NCBI RefSeq assembly: GCF_021602025.1
Contig: NZ_BQHW01000036.1
Span: 1 to 43,936, forward strand
Direction of reading: 5' to 3'
Origin: Pseudomonas ceruminis
GTDB taxonomy: Bacteria; Pseudomonadota; Gammaproteobacteria; Pseudomonadales; Pseudomonadaceae
DNA: 43,936 nucleotides
The position numbers and the translations under genes were made by a program. The notes below the pieces were generated by a model. That model saw only the letters and a program-made list of their open reading frames with translations, did no database searches and was not told where the DNA came from. Shown in pieces: positions 35,296 through 43,411 of the stretch (position 1 is the stretch's first letter; every line of letters starts with the position of its first letter).

Positions 35296-36273
35296 ATGAG
35301 CCCAGCCGAATTACACGCCGACAGCATCGTCATCGATGGCCTGATCATCGCCAAATGGAACCGCGAGCTGTTCGAAGACATGCGCAAAGGCGGCCTGACC
35401 GCAGCCAATTGCACGGTGTCGGTCTGGGAAGGGTTCAAAGCGACGGTCGACCAGATCGCCGCCAGCCAGAAGCTGATCCGCGACAACAGCGACCTGGTGA
35501 TGCCCGTGCGCACCACCGCCGACATCCGCAAGGCCAAGGAGCTGGGCAAGACCGGCATCCTCTTCGGCTTCCAGAACGCCCACGCCTTCGAAGACCAGAT
35601 CGCCTACGTCGACGTGTTCAAGCAGCTGGGCGTTGGCATCGTGCAGATGTGCTACAACACCCAGAACCTGGTTGGCACCGGTTGCTACGAGCGTGACGGT
35701 GGCCTGTCCGGTTTCGGCCGTGAGATCGTCGCCGAGATGAACCGCGTGGGCATCATGTGCGACCTGTCCCACGTCGGCTCCAAGACCTCCGAAGAAGTCA
35801 TCCTCGAATCGAAAAAACCGGTGTGCTACTCCCACTGCCTGCCTTCAGGCCTGAAGGAGCACCCGCGCAACAAGTCCGACGAAGAACTGAAGTTCATCGC
35901 CGACCACGGCGGTTTTGTCGGCGTGACCATGTTTGCGCCATTCCTGGCCAAGGGCATCGATTCGACCATCGACGACTACGCCGAAGCCATCGAGTACACC
36001 ATGAACATTGTCGGTGAAGACGCCATCGGCATTGGCACCGACTTCACCCAGGGCCACGGCCAGGACTTCTTCGAGTACCTGACCCACGACAAGGGCTACG
36101 CCCGTCGCCTGACCAACTTCGGCAAGATCATCAACCCGCTGGGCATTCGCACCGTCGGCGAGTTCCCCAACCTCACCGAGACCTTGCTCAAGCGCGGCCA
36201 CTCCGAGCGTGTGGTGCGCAAGATCATGGGCGAGAACTGGGTAAACGTCCTCAAGGACGTCTGGGGCGAGTAA
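35296..36273 (+). CDS. Membrane dipeptidase (peptidase M19) family protein, ligand-depleted
   Basis: 325 residues from MSPAELHADSIVIDG; AGGGGA is at about 35282-35287. It aligns along its whole length with M19 renal-type dipeptidases, a zinc TIM barrel. However, the usual DGHND motif reads DGLII (14-18) and the bridging Glu of the usual EGGH is Gln93 (FQNAH). The second-site His residues remain (SHV, His159; YSH, His180), as does Asp249 in GIGTDF. Normal dinuclear peptidase chemistry is therefore doubtful. It opens the operon with DUF5943, dgcA, dgcB and two ETF genes, so a role in betaine/dimethylglycine catabolism is more likely than peptide cleavage. No signal peptide or membrane segment is seen. 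Confidence 0.88.
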   Translation: MSPAELHADSIVIDGLIIAKWNRELFEDMRKGGLTAANCTVSVWEGFKATVDQIAASQKLIRDNSDLVMPVRTTADIRKAKELGKTGILFGFQNAHAFEDQIAYVDVFKQLGVGIVQMCYNTQNLVGTGCYERDGGLSGFGREIVAEMNRVGIMCDLSHVGSKTSEEVILESKKPVCYSHCLPSGLKEHPRNKSDEELKFIADHGGFVGVTMFAPFLAKGIDSTIDDYAEAIEYTMNIVGEDAIGIGTDFTQGHGQDFFEYLTHDKGYARRLTNFGKIINPLGIRTVGEFPNLTETLLKRGHSERVVRKIMGENWVNVLKDVWGE

Positions 36274-36350
36274 GCCGCTCTCCAAGCCTGAAAGCCCCTG
36301 CCAGCAACGCCGGGGCATCCACATAAAAAATTTTATGGAGTTGAGTTTCC

Positions 36351-36881
36351 ATGGCCAAGATCGCCCCGCAATTGCCAATCGAAGTCGACAGCGAGACCGG
36401 TGTCTGGACCAGCGATGCCTTGCCGATGCTGTATGTACCGCGGCATTTCTTCGTCAACAACCACATCGGCATCGAGGAAGTGCTGGGCGCCGACGCCTAC
36501 GCCGAGATCCTCTACAAGGCCGGCTACAAATCCGCCTGGCACTGGTGTGAAAAAGAAGCCGAGTGCCATGGCCTGGAAGGCGTGGCGGTGTTCGAGCATT
36601 ACATGAAACGCCTGTCCCAGCGTGGCTGGGGCCTGTTCGAAATTCAGGACATCGACCTGGATAAAGGCACCTGCAGCGTCAAGCTCAAGCACTCGGCGTT
36701 CGTGTACGTGTACGGCAAGGTCGGCCGCAAGGTCGACTACATGTTCACCGGCTGGTTCGCCGGCGCAATGGACCAGATTCTCGCTGCCCGCGGCAGCTCG
36801 ATCCGCACCGTGGCCGAGCAGGTCTACGGCGGGTCGGAAGAAGGCCACGAAGATGGCCTGTTCGTCGTCAAGCCGTTGTAA
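36351..36881 (+). CDS. DUF5943 protein (V4R-like domain) of the dgc operon
   Basis: 176 residues. Soluble; compact fold with MLYVPRHFFVNNHIGIEEVL, YKAGYKSAWHWCEKEAE and GWFAGAMDQILAARG. This recalls the 4-vinyl reductase (V4R) small-ligand domain, which often has conserved Cys/His. It sits between the M19 protein and dgcA (15 bp before dgcA), the standard place in Pseudomonas. A 7-bp AT-rich hairpin (36322-36337) touches its ribosome binding site. Exact role is unknown; an accessory function for DgcAB is inferred. Confidence 0.8.
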   Translation: MAKIAPQLPIEVDSETGVWTSDALPMLYVPRHFFVNNHIGIEEVLGADAYAEILYKAGYKSAWHWCEKEAECHGLEGVAVFEHYMKRLSQRGWGLFEIQDIDLDKGTCSVKLKHSAFVYVYGKVGRKVDYMFTGWFAGAMDQILAARGSSIRTVAEQVYGGSEEGHEDGLFVVKPL

Positions 36882-36896
36882 GCCGGAGAGAGCGTC

Positions 36897-38957
36897 ATGG
36901 CATTCGAAGCAATGTTCCAGCCGATCCAGATCGGCAAACTGACCGTCCGCAACCGCGTGCTCAGCACCGCGCACGCCGAGGTTTACGCCACTGACGGCGG
37001 CATGACGACCGACCGCTACGTGAAGTACTACGAGGAGAAGGCCAAGGGCGGTATCGGCCTGGCGATCTGCGGTGGCTCGTCGGTGGTGGCCATCGACAGC
37101 CCGCAGGAATGGTGGGCGTCGGTCAACCTGTCGACCGACCGTATCATCCCGTACTTCCAGAACCTGGCCGACGCCATGCACAAGCATGGCGCCAAGATCA
37201 TGATCCAGATTACCCACATGGGCCGTCGCTCACGTTGGGACGGCTTCAACTGGCCGACCCTGATGTCGCCGTCGGGTATCCGCGAACCGGTACACCGCGC
37301 CACCTGCAAGACCATCGAGGTAGAGGAAATCTGGCGTGTGATCGGCAACTACGCGCAGGCCGCGCGGCGGGCCAAGGAAGGCGGCCTGGACGGCGTCGAG
37401 CTGTCGGCCGTGCACCAGCACATGATCGACCAGTTCTGGAGCCCGCGCGTCAACAAGCGTACCGACGAATGGGGCGGCACCTTCGAAGGCCGCATGAAGT
37501 TCGGCCTGGAAGTGCTCAAGGCCGTGCGTGCCGAAGTGGGTGACGACTTCTGTGTGGGCATGCGTATCTGTGGTGATGAGTTCCACCCCGATGGCCTGAG
37601 CCACGAGGACATGAAACAGATCGCCGCCTACTACGATGCCACCGGCATGATCGATTTCATTGGCGTGGTCGGCTCCGGTTGCGATACCCACAACACCCTG
37701 GCCAACGTCATCCCCAACATGAGTTACCCGCCGGAGCCATTCCTGCACCTGGCAGCCGGCATCAAGGAAGTGGTGAAGGTGCCGGTGCTGCATGCGCAGA
37801 ACATCAAGGACCCGAACCAGGCTACGCGCATCCTTGAAGGCGGCTATGTGGACATGGTCGGCATGACCCGCGCGCACATGGCCGACCCGCACCTGATCGC
37901 CAAGATCAAGATGGGTCAGATCGACCAGATCAAGCAGTGCGTGGGTGCCAACTACTGCATCGACCGCCAGTACCAGGGCCTGGATGTACTGTGCATCCAG
38001 AACGCCGCGACCTCCCGTGAATACATGGGCGTGCCGCACATCATCGAAAAGACCACCGGTGCCAAGCGTAAAGTGGTCGTGGTGGGTGCTGGCCCTGCCG
38101 GCATGGAAGCTGCTCGCGTGGCGGCTGAGCGTGGCCACGAGGTCACCCTGTTCGAGAAGAAAGACCAGATCGGCGGGCAGATCACCATTGCCGCCAAGGC
38201 GCCGCAGCGTGACCAGATCGCCGGTATCACCCGCTGGTATCAGCTGGAACTTGCGCGGTTGAAGGTCGACGTGCGCCTGGGTACTGCGGCCGACGTGGAC
38301 ACCATCCAGGACCTGCGCCCGGACATCATCGTGCTGGCGGTGGGCGGCCATCCGTTCGTCGAGCAGAACGAACACTGGGGCGCCGCTGAAGGGTTGGTGG
38401 TCAGCAGTTGGGACGTACTCGACGGCAAGGTTGCGCCGGGCAAGAACGTGCTGGTGTACGACACCATCTGCGAGTTCACTGGCATGTCGGCGGCAGACTT
38501 CCTCGCCGACAAGGGCAGCCAGGTCGAGATCGTCACCGACGACATCAAGCCCGGGGTGGCCATGGGCGGTACGACCTTCCCGACCTACTACCGCAGCATG
38601 TACCCCAAAGAAGTGATCATGACCGGCGACATGATGCTGGAAAAGGTCTACCGCGAAGGCGACAAGATGGTGGCGGTGCTTGAGAACGAGTACACCGGTG
38701 CCAAGGAAGAACGGGTGGTCGACCAGGTAGTGATCGAGAACGGTGTACGGCCTGACGAGCAGTTGTACTACGCGCTCAAGGAAGGCTCGCGCAACAAAGG
38801 CCAGATCGACGTGGAGGCGCTGTTTGCCATCAAGCCGCAGCCGATCCTCAGCCAGCCGGGCGAGGGCTACCTGCTGTACCGCATCGGCGACTGCGTGGCC
38901 CAGCGCAACGTGCATGCGGCGATCTACGACGCCTTGCGCCTGTGCAAGGATTTCTGA
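36897..38957 (+). CDS. dgcA: Dimethylglycine demethylase subunit DgcA
   Basis: 686 residues, two domains. Residues 1-370: Old Yellow Enzyme-type TIM barrel for FMN (PIQIGKLTVRNRVLSTAHAE; QITHMGRRSRWDG; QHMIDQFWSPRVNKRTDEWG). A cysteine cluster region follows with Cys348, Cys354 and Cys366; the fourth ligand expected at 351 is Ala. Residues 390-686: FAD/NAD(P)-binding Rossmann domain (VVVVGAGPAGMEAA, about 393-406). Same architecture as trimethylamine dehydrogenase. With DgcB it oxidatively demethylates dimethylglycine to sarcosine and formaldehyde; electrons go to the ETF encoded downstream. 32 bp to dgcB. Confidence 0.93.
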   Translation: MAFEAMFQPIQIGKLTVRNRVLSTAHAEVYATDGGMTTDRYVKYYEEKAKGGIGLAICGGSSVVAIDSPQEWWASVNLSTDRIIPYFQNLADAMHKHGAKIMIQITHMGRRSRWDGFNWPTLMSPSGIREPVHRATCKTIEVEEIWRVIGNYAQAARRAKEGGLDGVELSAVHQHMIDQFWSPRVNKRTDEWGGTFEGRMKFGLEVLKAVRAEVGDDFCVGMRICGDEFHPDGLSHEDMKQIAAYYDATGMIDFIGVVGSGCDTHNTLANVIPNMSYPPEPFLHLAAGIKEVVKVPVLHAQNIKDPNQATRILEGGYVDMVGMTRAHMADPHLIAKIKMGQIDQIKQCVGANYCIDRQYQGLDVLCIQNAATSREYMGVPHIIEKTTGAKRKVVVVGAGPAGMEAARVAAERGHEVTLFEKKDQIGGQITIAAKAPQRDQIAGITRWYQLELARLKVDVRLGTAADVDTIQDLRPDIIVLAVGGHPFVEQNEHWGAAEGLVVSSWDVLDGKVAPGKNVLVYDTICEFTGMSAADFLADKGSQVEIVTDDIKPGVAMGGTTFPTYYRSMYPKEVIMTGDMMLEKVYREGDKMVAVLENEYTGAKEERVVDQVVIENGVRPDEQLYYALKEGSRNKGQIDVEALFAIKPQPILSQPGEGYLLYRIGDCVAQRNVHAAIYDALRLCKDF

Positions 38958-38989
38958 TCCAGCGCGCCTAAACGCTGTGGGAGCCTCCC

Positions 38990-40942
38990 ATGTTGAACAC
39001 CCTTCTACCCATTCTGCTGTTCGCTGCCCTTGGCCTGGCGGTGCTCGGCGCCCTGCGCCGGGTGCGTATGTGGCGGCGGGGCCGACCATCGAAGGTCGAC
39101 CTGATCGGCGGCCTGCTGGCCATGCCCCGGCGCTACCTGGTGGACCTGCACCATGTGGTCGAGCGCGACAAGTACATGTCCAAGACCCACGTGGCCACTG
39201 CAGGCGGCTTCGTGCTGTCGGCCGTGCTGGCCATCCTGGTGCATGGCTTCGGCCTGCAGAGCAAGATCCTCAGCTATGCCTTGCTGGTGGCCACCGTGAT
39301 CATGTTCAGCGGCGCCATCTTCGTGTTCAAACGCCGGCTCAACCCACCTTCGCGCCTGTCCAAAGGCCCTTGGATGCGCCTGCCGAAAAGCCTGTTGGTG
39401 TTCGCGGCAAGTTTCTTCATTGCCACCTTGCCGGTTGCCGGCATCCTGCCTGCCAACACGGGTGGCTGGGTGATGGTCGCGGTACTTGGCCTGGGCGTGC
39501 TGTGGGGCGTGTCGGAGCTGTTCTTCGGCATGACCTGGGGTGGCCCGATGAAACACGCCTTCGCCGGTGCCCTGCACCTGGCTTGGCACCGCCGCGCCGA
39601 ACGCTTCGGCGGCGGGCGCTCCACCGGCCTCAAGCCGCTGGACCTGGAAGACCCGAACGCACCGCTGGGCGTGGAAAAGCCGGTGGACTTCACCTGGAAC
39701 CAGTTGCTCGGCTTCGACGCCTGCGTGCAGTGCGGTAAATGTGAAGCCATGTGCCCGGCGTTCGCCGCCGGACAACCGCTTAACCCGAAAAAGCTTATCC
39801 AGGACATGGTCATCGGCCTGGCCGGTGGTACCGATGCGCAGTTCGCGGGCAGCCCCTACCCGGGCAAGCCGATCGGCGAGCACGGCGGCAACCCGCACCA
39901 GCCGATCGTCAATGGCCTGGTCGATGCCGAAACCCTCTGGTCGTGCACCACCTGCCGCGCCTGCGTCGAGGAATGTCCGATGATGATCGAGCATGTCGAT
40001 GCCATCGTCGACATGCGCCGCCACCTGACCCTGGAAAAAGGCGCGACCCCGAACAAGGGCGCGGAGGTGCTGGACAACCTGATTGCCACCGACAACCCCG
40101 GCGGCTTCAACCCCGGTGGCCGCATGAACTGGGCGGCGGACCTCAACCTGAAGCTGCTGAAGGAGGTGAAAACCACCGAGGTGCTGTTCTGGGTTGGCGA
40201 TGGAGCCTTCGATATGCGCAACCAGCGCACCCTGCGGGCGTTCGTCAAAGTGCTGAAGGCATCGGGCGTTGATTTCGCCGTGCTTGGGCTGGAGGAACGC
40301 GACAGCGGCGATGTGGCCCGTCGCCTGGGTGACGAGGCGACCTTCCAGCAACTGGCCAAGCGCAACATCCAGACCTTGGCCCAGTACAGGTTCCAGCGCA
40401 TCGTCACCTGCGACCCCCACAGCTTCCATGTGCTGAAGAACGAGTACGGTGCGTTGGGCGGCGATTACCAGGTGCAGCACCACAGCACCTACATCGCTGA
40501 ACTGATTGCAGCCAACAAGCTCAACCTGGGCCAGCACAAGGGTGGCAGCGTGACCTACCACGACCCGTGCTACCTGGGCCGTTACAACGGTGAGTACGAA
40601 GCCCCGCGCGAAGTGCTCAGGGCGCTGGGTATCGAGGTGCGCGAGATGCAGCGCTCGGGCTTCCGGTCGCGTTGCTGCGGCGGTGGCGGCGGTGCGCCGA
40701 TCACCGACATCCCGGGCAAGCAGCGTATCCCCGACATGCGCATGGACGACATCCGCGAGACCGAGGCCGAACTGGTGGCTGTGGGCTGCCCGCAGTGCAC
40801 CGCGATGCTCGAAGGTGTGGTCGAACCGCGCCCACAGATCAAGGACCTCGCCGAGCTGGTCGCCGAGGTGCTGATCGAAGAGGAAACGCCCGCGGCCCCA
40901 AAGTCGCCAACGGTTAAACGTGAACCTGCGGAGGTGCACTGA
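38990..40942 (+). CDS. dgcB: Dimethylglycine demethylase subunit DgcB (membrane iron-sulfur electron carrier)
   Basis: 650 residues. N-terminal half with about five membrane segments (residues 3-22, 70-90, 95-113, 135-155, 160-180). Two 4Fe-4S motifs follow: CVQCGKCEAMCP (245-256) and CTTCRACVEECP (319-330). The C-terminal half has the CCG-type motifs HDPCYLGRYN and RCCGGGGG, as in heterodisulfide-reductase/GlpC-like subunits. It probably takes electrons from DgcA and ETF and passes them to the quinone pool. A Pro/Lys-rich tail ends in TGATG, overlapping the ETF alpha start by one base. Confidence 0.93.
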   Translation: MLNTLLPILLFAALGLAVLGALRRVRMWRRGRPSKVDLIGGLLAMPRRYLVDLHHVVERDKYMSKTHVATAGGFVLSAVLAILVHGFGLQSKILSYALLVATVIMFSGAIFVFKRRLNPPSRLSKGPWMRLPKSLLVFAASFFIATLPVAGILPANTGGWVMVAVLGLGVLWGVSELFFGMTWGGPMKHAFAGALHLAWHRRAERFGGGRSTGLKPLDLEDPNAPLGVEKPVDFTWNQLLGFDACVQCGKCEAMCPAFAAGQPLNPKKLIQDMVIGLAGGTDAQFAGSPYPGKPIGEHGGNPHQPIVNGLVDAETLWSCTTCRACVEECPMMIEHVDAIVDMRRHLTLEKGATPNKGAEVLDNLIATDNPGGFNPGGRMNWAADLNLKLLKEVKTTEVLFWVGDGAFDMRNQRTLRAFVKVLKASGVDFAVLGLEERDSGDVARRLGDEATFQQLAKRNIQTLAQYRFQRIVTCDPHSFHVLKNEYGALGGDYQVQHHSTYIAELIAANKLNLGQHKGGSVTYHDPCYLGRYNGEYEAPREVLRALGIEVREMQRSGFRSRCCGGGGGAPITDIPGKQRIPDMRMDDIRETEAELVAVGCPQCTAMLEGVVEPRPQIKDLAELVAEVLIEEETPAAPKSPTVKREPAEVH

Positions 40943-42174
40943 TGAGCGACATCATCCGCCGCGACCCACGCGCCGAGTGGATCGCCCGTAACCGTCTGCA
41001 CCCGCTGCATGCAGCGATGCAGACACAACAAACGAGCTGGATGGGGCCCAACGGCATCATCCGCAAGAACCCGCATGCCATCGCTGCTGGCTTCATCGGT
41101 CCCAATGGCCTCAAGCGTATCGACCGCAGCGGCGCCCAGCAGGGCACCGGGGTCGGCGGGCGGCGTAGCGCGGCGGCCCAGGTGCAGTTGCCGCTGCACC
41201 AGGTGCCTGTTCCAGCGTTCTACATTGCCGTGGTGCCGGACCTGGTCGGTGGCCGCCTGAGCAGCCACGACCGCGACCTGCTCGGCCTGGCCCACAGCCT
41301 GGCCGGCAGCGACGGTGCGGTGTTGGCCGTGGTGTTCGGCGAACACAAGGAAAGCAACTTTTCCACAGCCGGCGTCGACCGCCTGCTGGTCATCGAAGGC
41401 GAGGCGTTCGAAGGTTATGCACCGGAGCAACGGGTGCAGGGTCTGCGAGCTGTGGATAACCAGTTCACCCCGCGCCATTGGCTGTTGCCCGATAGCCGCA
41501 CCGGTGGCGGCGAACTGGGCCGCCGCCTCGGCGCGGCGCTGGGTGAGCGCCCGGCGACGCGGGTCTGGCAGGTCAAGGATGGCCAATGCATTGGTCGGGC
41601 CGGTGCCGGCCAGCAGGACCTGCAGCGTAGCGTACCGCGTTTGATTTTGGGCGCGGCGGAATGCGCGGAACCGGTCAGCGAAACCCGGCACGAAGCGCAG
41701 GCGGTGGAGTTGTCCACAGACGTTGCGCGCAGCCTGTCGCGGATCGAGGACCTCGGCTCGGTGGCCGTGGACCCGGCGACCATCGCCATGGCCGAGGCCG
41801 AGTTCATCGTCTCGGGTGGCAACGGGGTCAAGGACTGGGCGCTTTACCACAAGGCCACTGCGGCCCTGGGGGCTACCGAAGGCGCCTCGCGGGTAGCGGT
41901 GGACGACGGCTTCATGCCACGTAACCGCCAAGTGGGTGCGACCGGTACCTGGGTCACGGCGCGGGTGTACGTGGCTGTGGGTATCTCTGGCGCGATCCAG
42001 CACCTGCAAGGTATCGGCGCCTGCGACAAGGTAGTGGCGATCAACATGGACCCAGGCTGCGACATGATCAAACGGGCTGACCTGTCGGTGATTGGCGACA
42101 GTTCGGCGATTCTCCAGGCACTGATCGAGGCTGTGGACAACTTCCGCAGCGGCGGCCAGCGCGACGCGGCATAA
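40942..42174 (+). CDS. Electron transfer flavoprotein alpha subunit (FixB type) of the dgc operon
   Basis: 410 residues, longer than housekeeping EtfA because of an N-terminal extension of about 85 residues (MSDIIRRDPRAEWIARNRL...). The C-terminal FAD domain is complete: VSGGNGVKDWALYH, VDDGFMPRNRQVGATGTWV, YVAVGISGAIQHLQGI and AINMDPGCDMIKRADLSVIG. It forms a heterodimer with the next gene's product and relays electrons from demethylation. Start overlaps dgcB (TGATG). Confidence 0.9.
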   Translation: MSDIIRRDPRAEWIARNRLHPLHAAMQTQQTSWMGPNGIIRKNPHAIAAGFIGPNGLKRIDRSGAQQGTGVGGRRSAAAQVQLPLHQVPVPAFYIAVVPDLVGGRLSSHDRDLLGLAHSLAGSDGAVLAVVFGEHKESNFSTAGVDRLLVIEGEAFEGYAPEQRVQGLRAVDNQFTPRHWLLPDSRTGGGELGRRLGAALGERPATRVWQVKDGQCIGRAGAGQQDLQRSVPRLILGAAECAEPVSETRHEAQAVELSTDVARSLSRIEDLGSVAVDPATIAMAEAEFIVSGGNGVKDWALYHKATAALGATEGASRVAVDDGFMPRNRQVGATGTWVTARVYVAVGISGAIQHLQGIGACDKVVAINMDPGCDMIKRADLSVIGDSSAILQALIEAVDNFRSGGQRDAA

Positions 42175-42184
42175 GGGCACGAGC

Positions 42185-42955
42185 ATGAGTACGAAAGTCA
42201 TCAGCCTGGTTTCCATCGGTGCCCACCCCAGCTCCGGTCGCGCCCGTCGCGCCGAGCAGGATGCGCGGGCGGTGGAGCTGGGTTTGCAGCTGGCTGGGGA
42301 TAACTTGCAAGTAGTGCATGCCGGTGACCCCCGGGAAGAAGCATTGCGCGCCTACCTGGGCATGGGCCTGGATCACCTGGATGTGCTGGAGCAGCCCGCC
42401 GGTGCTGATGTGCTGGGCGTGCTGGGGGATTACCTGCGCGATGCCGGGGCGCAGCTGGTGCTGACCGGCAGCCAGGCCGAGACGGGTGAAGGGTCGGGCA
42501 TGTTGCCGTTCCTGCTGGCCGAAAAACTTGGCTGGCCGTTGATCGTGGGGTTGGCCGAGGTGGAGTCGATCGAGAACGGCACCGCCCAGGTATTGCAGGC
42601 CTTGCCGCGTGGTCAGCGGCGCCGGCTGAAAGTGCGCCTGCCGTTGCTGGCGACTGTGGATAACGCTGCGCCGAAACCGCGCCAGAGCGCATTCGGGCCG
42701 GCGCGCCGGGGTGTGCTGGCGGCGCGCAATGTGGCGATAGTCGAGGATGATCTGCTGGCCGAAGCCGAGTTGCAGCCTGCACGTCCACGGCCCAAGCGGC
42801 TCAAGGTGATCAAGGCCAAGAGCGGTGCGGACCGGATGAAGGCCGCCACGGCCAAGGCCAGTGGTGGCGGCGGCAAGGTGCTGAAGGATGTGTCTCCACA
42901 GGAAGGCGCCGAGGCCATCCTCAAGTTGCTGGTGGAAGAGGGCGTGCTGCGCTAA
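42185..42955 (+). CDS. Electron transfer flavoprotein beta subunit (FixA type) of the dgc operon
   Basis: 256 residues. ETF beta fold with VISLVSIGAHPSSGRARRAE, DAGAQLVLTGSQAETGEGSG and FLLAEKLGWPLIVGLAEVES (the adenine-nucleotide-binding side). The C-terminal third is Lys/Ala-rich and less conserved. It is 10 bp behind the alpha subunit and closes the visible operon; a REP pair follows. Confidence 0.88.
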   Translation: MSTKVISLVSIGAHPSSGRARRAEQDARAVELGLQLAGDNLQVVHAGDPREEALRAYLGMGLDHLDVLEQPAGADVLGVLGDYLRDAGAQLVLTGSQAETGEGSGMLPFLLAEKLGWPLIVGLAEVESIENGTAQVLQALPRGQRRRLKVRLPLLATVDNAAPKPRQSAFGPARRGVLAARNVAIVEDDLLAEAELQPARPRPKRLKVIKAKSGADRMKAATAKASGGGGKVLKDVSPQEGAEAILKLLVEEGVLR

Positions 42956-42973
42956 AGCCTTACGCACTCGCTG

Positions 42974-43061
42974 TGTGGGAGCGGGCTTGCCCCGCGAACA
43001 CAGGCGCCGCAGTGCATGGCACCGGCTGCGCCGGTGTTCGCGGGGCAAGCCCGCTCCCACA
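42974..43061. repeat. REP pair with perfect 28-bp arms
   Basis: 42974-43001 and 43034-43061 are exact reverse complements (TGTGGGAGCGGGCTTGCCCC type), with a shorter GCGCC-type pairing in the loop. It marks the end of the dgc-etf transcript. Confidence 0.9.
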
Positions 43062-43411
43062 ATGACCCCCCTGCTGCATGCACATTCTGCCTGTGCATAA
43101 GTCCATCCTGTTGCCCACGGAATCTGTTCGCCAAGGTGTGGATAAAGTGTTGGTGCATGGCTGGAGGGCCTATCTAGCGTGGCTTTCAGGGTTTTGATCA
43201 TAAATTAATCAGCTCTGACTCGGGTCATCAACTACCGATGGGCGTGGCTGTACCTGGTTTTGCCCACAATCGCTGTTAGCCGGTCTGTGGATAACATGTA
43301 CGAAGTCCACTACAGCTCAAGAAACACGGGCCTTTGCCTGAGTTGATCATTTAATGATCAATAGCCACCTAGTATTTTTGTCAGGTGGCTTCTTGTTCAT
43401 TTACCGCTAAG
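43062..43411. other. AT-richer intergenic stretch with several DnaA-box 9-mers
   Basis: No gene seen. Perfect TTATNCACA boxes (minus orientation) at 43092-43100, 43137-43145 and 43286-43294, plus a one-mismatch copy at 43432-43440. There is also an 8-bp palindrome TTGATCAT/ATGATCAA at 43343-43361. Base composition is clearly lower in GC than the dgc operon. Confidence 0.6.
43363..43390 (+). terminator. Terminator-like hairpin before the RHS gene
   Basis: AGCCACCT (43363-43370) and AGGTGGCT (43383-43390) form a perfect 8-bp stem with a 12-nt loop, followed by TCTTGTTCATTT. It lies 22 nt before the proposed start of the RHS gene, so it could terminate upstream transcription or sit in the leader. 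Confidence 0.55.

Noticed and set aside
37230-40939. Two long minus-strand frames (619 and 644 codons)
   Set aside because: Antisense to dgcA and dgcB, whose motifs are unambiguous; no homology pattern in the antisense proteins.
40582-42216. 544-codon minus-strand frame
   Set aside because: Antisense shadow of the end of dgcB and the ETF alpha gene.
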